From Gilliamella sp. wkB112 (GTDB taxonomy: Bacteria > Pseudomonadota > Gammaproteobacteria > Enterobacterales > Orbaceae): a stretch of DNA of 64,000 nt. Where the stretch lies: the NCBI RefSeq assembly GCF_001690685.1, contig NZ_LZGL01000007.1, positions 62,001-126,000 of the forward strand. The letters are read 5' to 3'. Below, one piece after another: positions 36,031-46,698 of the stretch (position 1 is its first letter; every line of letters begins with the position of its first letter). The notes below the pieces were generated by a model that did no database searches, was not told where the DNA came from, and saw only the letters and a list, made by a program, of their open reading frames with translations. Position numbers and translations under genes: made by a program.

Positions 36031-37386
36031 ATGGAAACTAAACAGATCCTCGAAACAATTAAAATGATTGAGGAAGAAAAACTCGATATTCGCACAATAA
36101 CTATGGGTATTTCACTCCTTGATTGTATTGATAGTGATGGTGAAAAGGCGCGTCAAAAAATCTATGAAAAAATTACACGGCTGGCAAAAAATCTTGTCAA
36201 AGTTGGGGAGGATATCTCTTCTGAATTTGGTATTCCAATCATCAATAAACGTATTTCTGTAACGCCTATTTCATTAATTGCCGGGGCGAGTAATGATAAA
36301 GATTATGTTGAATTTGCTAAAACTCTTGATGCGGCAGCGAAAGCTGTTGGGGTTAACTTTATTGGTGGATTCTCGGCATTAGTGCAAAAAGGTTACCACA
36401 AAGGAGATGAAATATTAATCAAATCCATTCCTGCAGCGTTAGCAAAAACAGAACGAGTATGTGCATCAGTTAATGTGGGATCTACCCAAACAGGTATCAA
36501 CATGGATGCCGTAAAACAGATGGGGCAAATTATTAAAGAAGCCGCAGAGTTGACTGCTGATAATAGTAGTATGGCATGTGCAAAATTAGTGGTATTTGCT
36601 AATGCGGTTGAAGATAATCCATTTATGGCAGGTGCATTCCATGGTGTCGGTGAAGCGGATTGTGTCATTAATGTTGGCGTAAGTGGCCCGGGAGTGGTTA
36701 AGCGAGCACTAGAAAAAGTTAAAGGTGAGTCCTTTGACGTTGTCGCAGAAACTATTAAGAAAACTGCTTTTAAAATAACTCGGATGGGGCAACTTGTAGG
36801 TAAGGAAGCATCGGAACGTTTGGGTGTTAAATTTGGTATTGTTGATTTATCTTTAGCTCCTACGCCAGCAATTGGCGATTCGGTTGCCCATATTTTAGAA
36901 GAAATGGGACTCGAAGCTGTTGGTACACATGGCACAACTGCAGCATTGGCTATGCTTAATGATGCTGTAAAAAAAGGTGGTGTGATGGCATGTGGTCATG
37001 TTGGTGGTTTAAGTGGTGCATTTATCCCTGTTTCAGAAGATGCGGGCATGATTGATGCAGTAAATAATGGAGCCTTAAATCTGGAAAAACTAGAAGCTAT
37101 GACCTGTGTTTGTTCTGTAGGACTTGATATGATCGCTATTCCTGGCGATACCCCTGCGGCAACCATTTCTGCCATAATTGCTGATGAGGCGGCCATCGGT
37201 GTTATTAATCATAAAACTACGGCAGTCCGAATTATTCCAGCAGTTGGTCTTAAAGTCGGCGATAATATTGAATTTGGTGGCTTATTAGGACATGCTCCAG
37301 TAATGCCAGTTAATAAATTTAGTTCAAGTGATTTTGTTAATCGTGGTGGGCGTATCCCAGCACCAATCCATTCATTCAAAAATTAA
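36031..37386 (+). CDS. UPF0210/PFL-family protein (DUF711)
   Basis: A 451-residue cytoplasmic protein of the UPF0210 family, glycine-rich and related distantly to the pyruvate-formate-lyase fold. Conserved stretches include [93 protein letters not shown] and [12 protein letters not shown]. Start ATG at 36031 with AAAGGAAA upstream. It is linked to the ACT-domain gene. The true reaction is unknown to me. Confidence 0.88.
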   Translation: METKQILETIKMIEEEKLDIRTITMGISLLDCIDSDGEKARQKIYEKITRLAKNLVKVGEDISSEFGIPIINKRISVTPISLIAGASNDKDYVEFAKTLDAAAKAVGVNFIGGFSALVQKGYHKGDEILIKSIPAALAKTERVCASVNVGSTQTGINMDAVKQMGQIIKEAAELTADNSSMACAKLVVFANAVEDNPFMAGAFHGVGEADCVINVGVSGPGVVKRALEKVKGESFDVVAETIKKTAFKITRMGQLVGKEASERLGVKFGIVDLSLAPTPAIGDSVAHILEEMGLEAVGTHGTTAALAMLNDAVKKGGVMACGHVGGLSGAFIPVSEDAGMIDAVNNGALNLEKLEAMTCVCSVGLDMIAIPGDTPAATISAIIADEAAIGVINHKTTAVRIIPAVGLKVGDNIEFGGLLGHAPVMPVNKFSSSDFVNRGGRIPAPIHSFKN

Positions 37387-37517
37387 TTTAAATGGTGCTA
37401 CTAAAATGAGTAGCATCTTTATAAACTCTATTCTTATTTAAAACCAAATTAGTGCCTATATATTAAATTGTATTCTAGCCAATTAAAATAAAATTAGACA
37501 TAATTACCTTTATTTTA

Positions 37518-37570
37518 TTTTGTAAAAATGTTTCAGGAGTGCAAGGTGTTTAAGTATAAACACTAGCAAT
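37518..37570 (+). repeat. Dispersed intergenic repeat, copy D
   Basis: It reads TTTTGTAAAAATGTTTCAGG, then AGTGCAAGGTGTTTAAG, then TATAAACACTAGCAAT. It ends 9 bp before the tcdA ATG, so its TATAA could serve as the -10 of a very short leader. The core is identical to copy C over the 18 bases TGTAAAAATGTTTCAGGA. Confidence 0.78.
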
Positions 37571-37578
37571 AATTAGTT

Positions 37579-38373
37579 ATGAATTCAGAATCTTATTTTC
37601 AACGTTTCAGTGGTATAGCTAGACTTTATGGCGAACCAGCATTACAACGCTTTTCACAAGCTCATATTTGTGTAATTGGTATTGGAGGTGTAGGTTCTTG
37701 GGTAGCCGAATCCCTTGCTCGTAGTGGTATTGGGAAAATTACATTAATTGATATGGATGATGTATGTGTTACTAATACTAATCGACAGATCCATGCTTTA
37801 AAAGCCAATATTGGTAAAGCGAAAACAGTGGTTATGGCTGAAAGAATTTTACAAATCAATCCAGAATGTGTTGTTAATGAAATAGATGATTTTATTAATG
37901 CTGACAATATGAGTAATTATTTAGGGACTAAACAACAACCTTATTATGATTATATTATTGATGCCATTGATAGTGTACGTGATAAAGCCGCGGTATTAGC
38001 TTATTGTAAACGACAAAAATTGAAAGTGATTACCATCGGTGGTGCTGGTGGGCAAAAAGATCCAACTAAAATAAAAATTGCTGATTTAGCTAAAACCATT
38101 CAAGATCCATTAGCAGCAAAACTACGCGAAAGGCTAAAAAATGACTATAAGCTTAATAAAGACAGTAAAGGAAAGTTCGCAATACCATGTGTATTTTCGA
38201 CTGAGCAATTAACTTATCCTGCTCAAAATGGACAAATTTGTTATTCAAAAAGTTTAGCTGAAGGTGCTAAAAAAATGGATTGTGAGTCAGGTTTTGGAGC
38301 AATTACAACAGTTACGGCAACATTTGGTTTTGTTGCAGTTAGTTATGTATTGGATAAATTGAGCAACAGTTAA
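37579..38373 (+). CDS. tcdA: tRNA threonylcarbamoyladenosine dehydratase
   Basis: TcdA (CsdL) cyclises the t6A base at position 37 of ANN-decoding tRNAs to ct6A, using ATP. The 264-residue E1-like protein has the adenylate fold VIGIGGVGSWVAESLARSGIGKITLIDMDDV, TNTNRQIHAL, the DAIDSVRDKAAVLAYC segment, and the terminal CESGFGAITTVTATFG. No clear Shine-Dalgarno precedes the ATG, and repeat copy D lies right upstream. The usual partners csdA/csdE are not adjacent. Confidence 0.93.
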   Translation: MNSESYFQRFSGIARLYGEPALQRFSQAHICVIGIGGVGSWVAESLARSGIGKITLIDMDDVCVTNTNRQIHALKANIGKAKTVVMAERILQINPECVVNEIDDFINADNMSNYLGTKQQPYYDYIIDAIDSVRDKAAVLAYCKRQKLKVITIGGAGGQKDPTKIKIADLAKTIQDPLAAKLRERLKNDYKLNKDSKGKFAIPCVFSTEQLTYPAQNGQICYSKSLAEGAKKMDCESGFGAITTVTATFGFVAVSYVLDKLSNS

Positions 38374-38681
38374 CCAATTTTTATTGGCTAGGTGCTGTTA
38401 ATAATCTCATTAGCATAAGTATAAAATAATAACTATTATCTATTAAAAATAGTATGTCCTTGTTCTTAAAAAGAACAGATGAATTTTTTTATTCATACAA
38501 AACAGCCAAATTTTCAACTTTTTAAAATAACATTATTTTTTGTTCAATATATTATTGTATAAAGTAAAAAACTGATTTAGGATAACACCAATTTCGTTTT
38601 GTAATTATGCATAAGCATTAAAAGTTTCAAGGAAGACACTAAACGAACCAGGATTTATTTTTTAATTTCAAGGAGAAATCT
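38374..38681. other. Intergenic region tcdA / adhE
   Basis: This 308-bp gap contains a CCAAT-TTTT-ATTGG hairpin directly after the tcdA stop (38374-38387), a perfect dyad (38461-38477), a second small hairpin (38479-38496) and the long AT-rich leader of adhE, with an AAGGAGAAA ribosome-binding site before the ATG. No open frame is seen. Confidence 0.65.
38461..38477. promoter_or_regulatory. Dyad upstream of adhE
   Basis: TGTTCTT-AAA-AAGAACA has perfect 7-bp arms about 205 bp before the adhE start. ATGAAT-TTTTTT-ATTCAT (38479-38496) follows at once. It could be a regulator site for adhE or a structured 3' end of the tcdA transcript. Confidence 0.4.
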
Positions 38682-41378
38682 ATGGCAGTAACTAATATGA
38701 ATGAGTTAAATGAGTTAATGGTCCGTGTGAAAAAAGCACAAGAGATCTATTCAACTTATACTCAAGAACAAGTAGATAAAATCTTCGTGGCCGCAGCAAC
38801 AGCCGCAGCCGCAGCTCGAATACCTCTAGCTCAACAAGCTGTTGCTGAGTCAGGCATGGGAGTTGTAGAAGATAAGGTAATTAAAAATCTATTTGCGGCA
38901 GAATATATTCTTAATAAATTCCGTCACGATAAAACCTGTGGTGTTATTGCAGAGAATGAACAATATGGCACCATCACTATCGCTGAACCTTTAGGTGTCA
39001 TTTGTGGTATTGTTCCAACAACCAATCCAACATCAACAGCTATCTTTAAGTCATTAATTAGTTTGAAAACCCGTAATGCGATTGTTTTCTCACCTCATCC
39101 GCGTGCTAAGAAATCTACTATTGAAGCCGCTCGTATCGTTCTTGATGCAGCAGTAAAAGCTGGGGCACCTAAAGATATTATAGGTTGGGTTGATGAACCA
39201 ACAATCGAATTATCTAATGCACTAATGCATCATGATGATGTTGCAGCTATTTTAGCTACTGGTGGACCAGGAATGGTAAAAGCTGCCTACAGTTCAGGTA
39301 AACCAGCTCTAGGTGTTGGAGCAGGGAATACGCCAGTTATTATTGATGAAACCGCTGATTTAAAACGAGCTGTTGCCTCAGTACTTATGTCTAAAACCTT
39401 TGATAACGGTATGATTTGTGCTTCAGAACAAGCGATTGTTGTGGTTGATTCAGTTTATAATGAAGTGCGTCGTTTATTAAATGAGTATGGGGCGTATGTT
39501 TTAGATGCTAAAGAAACCAAAGCGGTACAAGGCATTATTTTAAATGATAAAGGTGCGTTAAATGCCAACATCGTAGGGCAACCAGCGGCTAAAATCGCCC
39601 AACTGGCTGGTTTTAAAGTACCATCATCAGCAAAAGTACTTGTGGGTGAGGTAACTAAAGTTGATTTATCTGAACCATTTGCACATGAAAAACTTTCACC
39701 TACTTTGGCAATGTTCAAAGCAAAAGATTTTACTGAAGCTGTTGAGAAAGCTGAAAAATTAGTGGAAATGGGTGGTTTGGGGCATACATCTGTACTTTAT
39801 ACTGATCAAGATAGCAACCGTGACCGTATTGATTTCTTCGGCAGTAAAATGAAAACTTGTCGTATCTTAATTAATCAACCTGCAGCTCATGGTGGTATTG
39901 GTGATTTGTATAACTTTGATTTGGCACCATCTTTAACTCTAGGATGTGGTTCTTGGGGTGGTAACTCGGTATCTGAAAATGTTGGTCCGAAACACTTAAT
40001 TAACAAGAAAACAATCGCTAAGAGAGCAGAAAATATGTTATGGCATAAATTACCAAGTTCTATCTATTTCCGTCGTGGATCATTACCAGTTGCCCTTAAC
40101 GAAGTTGTTGAGCAAGGAGCAAAACGTGTATTCGTAGTTACTGATAAATTCTTATTTGATAATGGTTATACTAAACAAATCACTGATCAACTCGAATCAA
40201 AAGGCGCCATTTGTGAAACCTTCTTTAATGTTGCCGCAGATCCAACATTAAGCATTGTTCGTAAAGGTACCGAAGCAATGACCGCATTCAAGCCGGATAC
40301 TATTATTGCGGTTGGTGGTGGTTCACCAATGGATGCTGCAAAAATCATGTGGGTTTTATATGAACATCCAGAAACTAAATTCGATGAATTAGCATTGCGT
40401 TTTATGGATATTCGTAAACGTACATGTCATTTCCCTCATATGGGTGAAAAAGCTAAACTTATTTGTGTGGCAACAACATCAGGTACTGGTTCCGAAGTGA
40501 CTCCATTTGCGGTGGTTACTGATGATGCAACCGGTCAAAAATATCCGTTAGCTGATTATGCTATTACTCCGAATATGGCAATTGTTGATGCTAATTTAGT
40601 TATGAATATGCCGAAATCACTTTGTGCATTTGGTGGTTATGATGCGGTAGTGCACTCTTTAGAAGCTTATGTTTCAATTATGGCCAACGAATTTTCTGAT
40701 GGTCAAGCTCTACAAGCATTAAGCATGTTGAAAGCTTATTTACCTGCAAGTTATAAAGAAGGCGCTCAAAATCCTATAGCGCGCGAAAAAGTGCATAGTG
40801 CTGCAACTCTTGCTGGTGTAGCATTTGCGCAAGCGTTCTTAGGTATTTGTCACTCATTAGCACATAAATTAGGTGCAGCTTTCCATGTTCCTCATGGTCT
40901 AGCTAATGCTATGTTAATGTGTAATGTGGTTCGTTTTAATGCAACTAATAAACCAACTAAGCAAGGTACTTTTAGCCAATATGGTTACCCTAAAGCAATT
41001 CAACGTTATGCAGAAGTTGCTGATCATTTAGGATTAACTGCGGCTGCAGATAAAGATGAGAAGAAAGTTGAAAAACTTATCGGCTGGTTAGAAGAACTTA
41101 AGAAAGATCTCAATATTCCTTCTTCAATTAAAGAATATGGTATAGCTGAGAAAGATTTCTTAGCAGCAGTCGATCAATTATCTGTTGATGCCTTTGATGA
41201 CCAATGTACTGGTGCAAACCCACGTTATCCACTTATTGCTGAATTAAAACAAATCTACTTAGACTCTTATTATGGACGAGTTTATGAAGATACAGGTGAT
41301 ATTAGTGAAGACGTTGCTGTGCATACTGCGGCAAAAGGCGCTACTACAACTAAGAAAAAAGCAACTAAAAAGAAATAA
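38682..41378 (+). CDS. adhE: Bifunctional acetaldehyde-CoA / alcohol dehydrogenase
   Basis: AdhE turns acetyl-CoA to acetaldehyde and then ethanol, regenerating NAD+ in fermentation, and forms spirosome filaments. The 898-residue fusion has an N-terminal aldehyde dehydrogenase half (PTTNPTSTAIFK; catalytic Cys in NGMICASEQ) and a C-terminal iron alcohol dehydrogenase half (GGGSPMDAAKIMW; iron ligands in GGYDAVVHSLEAYV and CHSLAHKLGAAFHVPHGLANA). It has a strong AAGGAG site. The C-terminus ends in a lysine-rich tail (TTTKKKATKKK) after the last conserved segment. A strong terminator follows. Confidence 0.96.
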   Translation: MAVTNMNELNELMVRVKKAQEIYSTYTQEQVDKIFVAAATAAAAARIPLAQQAVAESGMGVVEDKVIKNLFAAEYILNKFRHDKTCGVIAENEQYGTITIAEPLGVICGIVPTTNPTSTAIFKSLISLKTRNAIVFSPHPRAKKSTIEAARIVLDAAVKAGAPKDIIGWVDEPTIELSNALMHHDDVAAILATGGPGMVKAAYSSGKPALGVGAGNTPVIIDETADLKRAVASVLMSKTFDNGMICASEQAIVVVDSVYNEVRRLLNEYGAYVLDAKETKAVQGIILNDKGALNANIVGQPAAKIAQLAGFKVPSSAKVLVGEVTKVDLSEPFAHEKLSPTLAMFKAKDFTEAVEKAEKLVEMGGLGHTSVLYTDQDSNRDRIDFFGSKMKTCRILINQPAAHGGIGDLYNFDLAPSLTLGCGSWGGNSVSENVGPKHLINKKTIAKRAENMLWHKLPSSIYFRRGSLPVALNEVVEQGAKRVFVVTDKFLFDNGYTKQITDQLESKGAICETFFNVAADPTLSIVRKGTEAMTAFKPDTIIAVGGGSPMDAAKIMWVLYEHPETKFDELALRFMDIRKRTCHFPHMGEKAKLICVATTSGTGSEVTPFAVVTDDATGQKYPLADYAITPNMAIVDANLVMNMPKSLCAFGGYDAVVHSLEAYVSIMANEFSDGQALQALSMLKAYLPASYKEGAQNPIAREKVHSAATLAGVAFAQAFLGICHSLAHKLGAAFHVPHGLANAMLMCNVVRFNATNKPTKQGTFSQYGYPKAIQRYAEVADHLGLTAAADKDEKKVEKLIGWLEELKKDLNIPSSIKEYGIAEKDFLAAVDQLSVDAFDDQCTGANPRYPLIAELKQIYLDSYYGRVYEDTGDISEDVAVHTAAKGATTTKKKATKKK

Positions 41379-41402
41379 TATAAAATATTTTTTCTATTAA
41401 AT

Positions 41403-41438
41403 AAAATCCTGAAATAGTCATATATTTCAGGATTTTTT
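41403..41438 (+). terminator. Intrinsic terminator of adhE
   Basis: AAAATCCTGAAATA, short loop, TATTTCAGGATTTTTT: a 14-bp stem and T-run 24 bp after the adhE stop. Confidence 0.92.
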
Positions 41439-41488
41439 ATGGTTTTGATTTTTTTTTAAGCAAATAAAATAAAAATTGTTTTTTTTAC

Positions 41489-41517
41489 TTGCAAGGTTAA
41501 GTGTTCTAGTCCATAAT
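41489..41517 (+). promoter_or_regulatory. Sigma-70 promoter of the tRNA-tuf operon
   Basis: TTGCAA (-35, 41489-41494), 17-base spacer, CATAAT (-10, 41512-41517), then a GC-rich discriminator GCGCAGC, 13 bp before the first tRNA. A GC-rich discriminator is characteristic of stable-RNA promoters under stringent control. Confidence 0.75.
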
Positions 41518-41530
41518 GCGCAGCACTTAG

Positions 41531-41606
<76 letters not shown>

Positions 41607-41639
41607 TTTTCCTAAGTAAACAGAGTAATAAAGATTCGG

Positions 41640-41724
<85 letters not shown>

Positions 41725-41780
41725 TGTATCTAATATTAGCAATAGCTAATTGAAGCATTTAGGTAGCCGAGTTTGAACAT

Positions 41781-41855
<75 letters not shown>

Positions 41856-41858
41856 ATT

Positions 41859-41934
41859 GCTGATATAGCTCAGTTGGTAGAGCGCACCCTTGGTAAGGGT
41901 GAGGTCGGCAGTTCAAATCTGCCTATCAGCACCA
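41859..41934 (+). tRNA. thrT: tRNA-Thr (anticodon GGT)
   Basis: 76 bases with acceptor GCTGATA/TATCAGC, anticodon arm CACCC-TTGGTAA-GGGTG (anticodon GGT), T-loop GTTCAAATC and encoded CCA. It is 3 bases after tRNA-Gly and 176 bp before tuf. Confidence 0.95.
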
Positions 41935-42066
41935 TTCTTGTCCCTTTCCTAAACTTCTAAAAATATCGAATTTAACAGCTTTATAGCTTGTCACTGGATG
42001 GCTTTATCTGTTATCATTCAAAGCTGATTTTAAATTAGTATTATGTGAATATAATACTTGGTTAAT

Positions 42067-42081
42067 GTGGTGATTCGCCAC
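42067..42081 (+). promoter_or_regulatory. Stem-loop in the tuf leader
   Basis: GTGGTG and CGCCAC form a 6-bp stem closed by a 3-base ATT loop, 30 bp before the tuf start and upstream of its GAGGGACA ribosome-binding site. It could affect processing of the tRNA-tuf transcript. Confidence 0.35.
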
Positions 42082-42110
42082 CGATTTGTATTACATTTGA
42101 GGGACAATAA

Positions 42111-43295
<1,185 letters not shown>

Positions 43296-43315
43296 TTTAG
43301 CTACTTGTTACTCAT

Positions 43316-43344
43316 AGAAAGGGTATCGTTAGATGCCCTTTCTT
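43316..43344 (+). terminator. Hairpin downstream of tuf
   Basis: AGAAAGGG pairs with CCCTTTCT about 20 bp after the tuf stop. It may partially stop tuf transcripts before secE; the following T-run is short. Confidence 0.6.
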
Positions 43345-43359
43345 ATCTAGTCTATTTAG

Positions 43360-43390
43360 CAAAATGCTTTTATCAAAAAAGAGCATTTTG
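43360..43390 (+). terminator. Second hairpin between tuf and secE
   Basis: CAAAATGCT pairs with AGCATTTTG in a 9-bp stem with an A/T-rich loop, about 42 bp before secE. It has no T-run on the plus strand, so an mRNA-processing or attenuation role is as likely as termination. Confidence 0.45.
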
Positions 43391-43432
43391 GGAAATGGAT
43401 ATTATTATAAATAACATAGTTGTAGGTTTTAT

Positions 43433-43834
43433 ATGCTAGTAAATAACGAGAGTCAAGATACAAGCACGATTCTAGACAAATTCAAGTGGGGTTTGGTTCT
43501 TATATTGATTGCATTTATTGTCTGGGGAAATTTTTATTTTGCTGGACCTAATGATATATATCAACCAAACACGATCGTTAGAATTATTGCAGTGGTTGTA
43601 ATTTCACTTCTAACTTTATTGATTGCATTTACAACAAATAAAGGTAAAGTATTTTTTGCCTTTTTACAAGAATCAAGAAAAGAGTTAAGAAAAGTAGTAT
43701 GGCCTACTCGTAAAGAAACAGTACAAACAACTCTACTCATTGCTGCTATTACTGTTATTGTTGGCTTAGCCCTTTGGGGAATGGATTCTTTGTTCCGTTC
43801 AATAGTCTTTTATTTAACATCAATAGGACGTTAA
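43433..43834 (+). CDS. secE: Preprotein translocase subunit SecE
   Basis: SecE clamps SecY in the inner-membrane translocon. The 133-residue protein has three transmembrane helices as in enterobacteria; the conserved cytoplasmic amphipathic segment [21 protein letters not shown] precedes the last helix. It lies between tuf and nusG, 1 bp from nusG. Confidence 0.96.
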   Translation: MLVNNESQDTSTILDKFKWGLVLILIAFIVWGNFYFAGPNDIYQPNTIVRIIAVVVISLLTLLIAFTTNKGKVFFAFLQESRKELRKVVWPTRKETVQTTLLIAAITVIVGLALWGMDSLFRSIVFYLTSIGR

Positions 43835-43835
43835 T

Positions 43836-44381
43836 ATGAGTGAAACACAACAAAAACGATGGTATGTTATTCAAGCTTACTCAGGTTATGAAGCGCGTGT
43901 TGCACAATCTTTACGTGAATATATTAAATTACATAACATGGAAGATTTCTTTGGTGAAGTCCTAGTACCAACTGAAGAAGTTGTCGAAATGAAAAGTGGT
44001 CAACGTCGTAAGAGTGAACGTAAATTCTTTCCTGGTTATGTTTTAGTCGAAATGATAATGAATGATGCAACTTGGCATTTAGTTAAGAGTGTACCAAGAA
44101 CACTAGGATTTATTGGTGGAACTTCTGATAGACCGGCACCAATTAGTCAACGTGAAGTTGATGCAATCATGAATCGTTTACAACAAGTTGGAGATAAGCC
44201 TCGTCCGAAGACCTTATTTGAACCAGGTGAGTTGGTACGAGTAAATGAAGGTCCATTTGCTGATTTCAACGGTGTTGTTGAAGAAGTCGATTATGAAAAG
44301 AGCCGCTTAAAAGTGTCCGTTTCTATTTTTGGTCGTTCAACTCCTGTAGAACTTGACTTTAGCCAAGTTGAAAAAAGTTAA
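43836..44381 (+). CDS. nusG: Transcription antitermination factor NusG
   Basis: NusG binds RNA polymerase with its N-terminal NGN domain and Rho or ribosomal S10 with its C-terminal KOW domain. The 181-residue length is identical to E. coli. Visible motifs are [12 protein letters not shown], the [10 protein letters not shown] strand, [10 protein letters not shown] and the KOW start [20 protein letters not shown] strong terminator follows and the next gene is on the other strand, so ribosomal protein L11 (rplK), the usual next gene, is not cotranscribed. Confidence 0.98.
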   Translation: MSETQQKRWYVIQAYSGYEARVAQSLREYIKLHNMEDFFGEVLVPTEEVVEMKSGQRRKSERKFFPGYVLVEMIMNDATWHLVKSVPRTLGFIGGTSDRPAPISQREVDAIMNRLQQVGDKPRPKTLFEPGELVRVNEGPFADFNGVVEEVDYEKSRLKVSVSIFGRSTPVELDFSQVEKS

Positions 44382-44407
44382 TTGAATCAAATTCATAAGA
44401 GTTTTAG

Positions 44408-44440
44408 AAAAATCACAGAAATTATTCTGTGATTTTTTTT
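44408..44440 (+). terminator. Intrinsic terminator of secE-nusG
   Basis: AAATCACAGAA, loop ATTA, TTCTGTGATTTTTTTT: an 11-bp perfect stem and long T-run 30 bp after nusG. Confidence 0.93.
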
Positions 44441-44539
44441 ATCTAAGAAATAAATGTACCATTTAGTTAAAGTAAGATTAGTTGGCTAAATTATATTTAG
44501 TGAAATCGTATTAATTTTTTAATTCTGTAAAGTGTTTTT

Positions 44540-46462
44540 TTAAATAGCATTAAGATCTTCTAATTGTTGTTGTAGCTCTAGCCATTTAAATTCGGTTTCT
44601 TCTAGCTCATTTTTAAGTCGACTTTGATTAAGCAATATCGTGGTTAATTCAGTTTTTTTGTCGAGTTCATACATAGCAGGATCAGCTAATTGCTGCTCAA
44701 TATCTTGTAATTGTTTAGTTAGGTGTTCCAGAGCACGTTCTTGTTGTTGTAATTGCTTTTTAATGGGTTGCATTTGTGCACGTAATTCGGCGTCTTTACG
44801 TTTTTGTTCTTTGCGATCTTGAGCTGAAATATTTTGGGCCGTTTCATTTTTGCTAGTGTTATTATTCTCAATAGATTGGTTCTCAATTTTCTGCTCTTCG
44901 GCTAGCCATTTCTGGTAATCATCAAGATCTCCTTCAAATGGCTCTACTTTTTGATCATGTACCAGATAAAATTCATCAGTGGTGGAACGTAATAAATGGC
45001 GATCATGTGAGACTACAACTAGTGCACCTTCAAAATCGATTAACGCTTCGGTCAATGCTTGTCGCATATCTAAATCCAAATGGTTGGTTGGTTCATCTAA
45101 TAAAAGTAGATTAGGCCTTTGCCACACAATAAGTGCTAACACTAAACGCGCTTTTTCTCCACCAGAAAAAGTGTTTACAGGCTCATTGACTTTATCTCCA
45201 TGAAAATCAAACCCACCTAAATAATTACGCAACTCTTGTTCGGTAATATTAGGATCGGCTAGTTGTGTCAAGTGCCAAAGTGGTGATTCATCAGCACGTA
45301 GGTATTCTAATTGATGTTGGGCAAAGTAACCTAATTGCACGCCTTTAGCTAAATTAATATGCCCCTCTTTAGGTAAGAGCTCACCAGCTAAGAACTTAAT
45401 CAGTGTTGATTTACCTGCACCATTACGCCCTAACAAGCCTATGCGGGAGCCAGGGACTAGATTAAGTTTAATTTTTTCTAACACAATTTTATCATCATAA
45501 CCAGCAACCACTTTTTCCATCATTAATAACGGGCTTGGCAGGAATTCAGATGGTCGAAAACTAAAATGAAATGGATTATCAACATGAGCTGGAGCGATGA
45601 GTTCCATTTTTTCAAGCATTTTAATTCTACTTTGTGCCTGTTTAGCTTTAGTGGCTTTTGCTCTAAAACGATTTATATAACTTTGTAGATGAGCTACTTT
45701 TAGTTGTTGACTTTCATAAAGTGATTGTTGTTGTGCTAATTTTGTTGAGCGCTGAATTTCAAATGAAGAATAGTTACCGGTATATTCAAACAAGCTTTTT
45801 TGTTCAATATGAATAATTTTATTCACTAGCGGATCTAAAAAATCTCTATCGTGTGAAATTAAAATTAATGTTCCTTGATAATTAGTCAACCACTTTTCAA
45901 GCCAAATTACTGCATCTAAATCAAGGTGGTTGGTTGGTTCATCAAGGAGCAATAAATCAGAACGACACATCAATGCTTGTGCTAGATTTAAGCGCATGCG
46001 CCAACCGCCGGAATAGGATTTTACTGGTAATTGTAATTGTTCATTCGAAAATCCCAGCCCATGCAAAAGTGTGGCTGCTCGTGAACGAATAGTCCAAGCA
46101 TCAATGTTATCAAGTTTTTCATGTACCAGAGCGATTTGTTGCCCATTATTTTGTTGATTGGCTATGTCTAATTGTTGTTCTAATTGTCGATATTCTCGGT
46201 CGCCGTCAATAGCATATTCGATTGCTGGCGTATCTAATGCAGGAGTTTCTTGATTTACCCAAGCAAGTTGCCATTGAGAAGGAAACGTTAAAGTTCCTGC
46301 GTCTGCTTGAATTTCTCCTTTAATAAGTGAAAATAATGTTGATTTGCCACAACCATTTTTACCGACCAGACCAACTTTTTGTTTGGGATTTATGGTTGCA
46401 GATGCATTATCTAACAGTAAATTAGTACCGCGACGCACTTGGATGGAGTCAAAAACTATCAT
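44540..46462 (-). CDS. yheS: ABC-F family ATPase YheS
   Basis: YheS is a soluble ribosome-associated ABC-F ATPase with two nucleotide-binding domains and no membrane part. The 640-residue length fits (E. coli 637). Walker A motifs are GLVGKNGCGKST (about 32-43) and GLLGRNGAGKST (about 345-356); ABC signatures are SGGWRMRLNLAQAL and SGGEKARLVLAL; both Walker B segments read LLLDEPTNHLD. The linker between domains and the C-terminal coiled coil (570-640) are present. It is convergent with nusG. Confidence 0.92.
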   Translation of the reverse strand: MIVFDSIQVRRGTNLLLDNASATINPKQKVGLVGKNGCGKSTLFSLIKGEIQADAGTLTFPSQWQLAWVNQETPALDTPAIEYAIDGDREYRQLEQQLDIANQQNNGQQIALVHEKLDNIDAWTIRSRAATLLHGLGFSNEQLQLPVKSYSGGWRMRLNLAQALMCRSDLLLLDEPTNHLDLDAVIWLEKWLTNYQGTLILISHDRDFLDPLVNKIIHIEQKSLFEYTGNYSSFEIQRSTKLAQQQSLYESQQLKVAHLQSYINRFRAKATKAKQAQSRIKMLEKMELIAPAHVDNPFHFSFRPSEFLPSPLLMMEKVVAGYDDKIVLEKIKLNLVPGSRIGLLGRNGAGKSTLIKFLAGELLPKEGHINLAKGVQLGYFAQHQLEYLRADESPLWHLTQLADPNITEQELRNYLGGFDFHGDKVNEPVNTFSGGEKARLVLALIVWQRPNLLLLDEPTNHLDLDMRQALTEALIDFEGALVVVSHDRHLLRSTTDEFYLVHDQKVEPFEGDLDDYQKWLAEEQKIENQSIENNNTSKNETAQNISAQDRKEQKRKDAELRAQMQPIKKQLQQQERALEHLTKQLQDIEQQLADPAMYELDKKTELTTILLNQSRLKNELEETEFKWLELQQQLEDLNAI

Positions 46463-46698
46463 GATATTGATATCTATTATTCAAAATGAAATAAAGTCTG
46501 TTATGCTAACAAAAAATTGTATCAATGCAAAACCCAAAAGGGTGTTTAAATTATCTTAATTATATAAATAAATTAAGATAGAACTGATATTATATTAAAA
46601 GTAAGTGATTATATTAGCGGTTAGATTTAGTTAAAATTTATAAAAAGTAATTCAGTAATAAGCCCTTTAAATAGTAAAGGGCTTTGTTCAATCATTAA

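Noticed and set aside
36393..36935. 180-codon minus-strand open frame inside the UPF0210 gene
   Set aside because: It is antisense to a well-conserved protein, has no recognisable domain and unnatural composition (Ser/Pro/Thr-rich); a shadow frame.
38620..38655. Possible sixth repeat copy upstream of adhE (AAAAGTTTCAAGGAAGACAC)
   Set aside because: Only the AAAAGTTTCA part resembles the repeat; the GTTTTAGTATAA block is absent.
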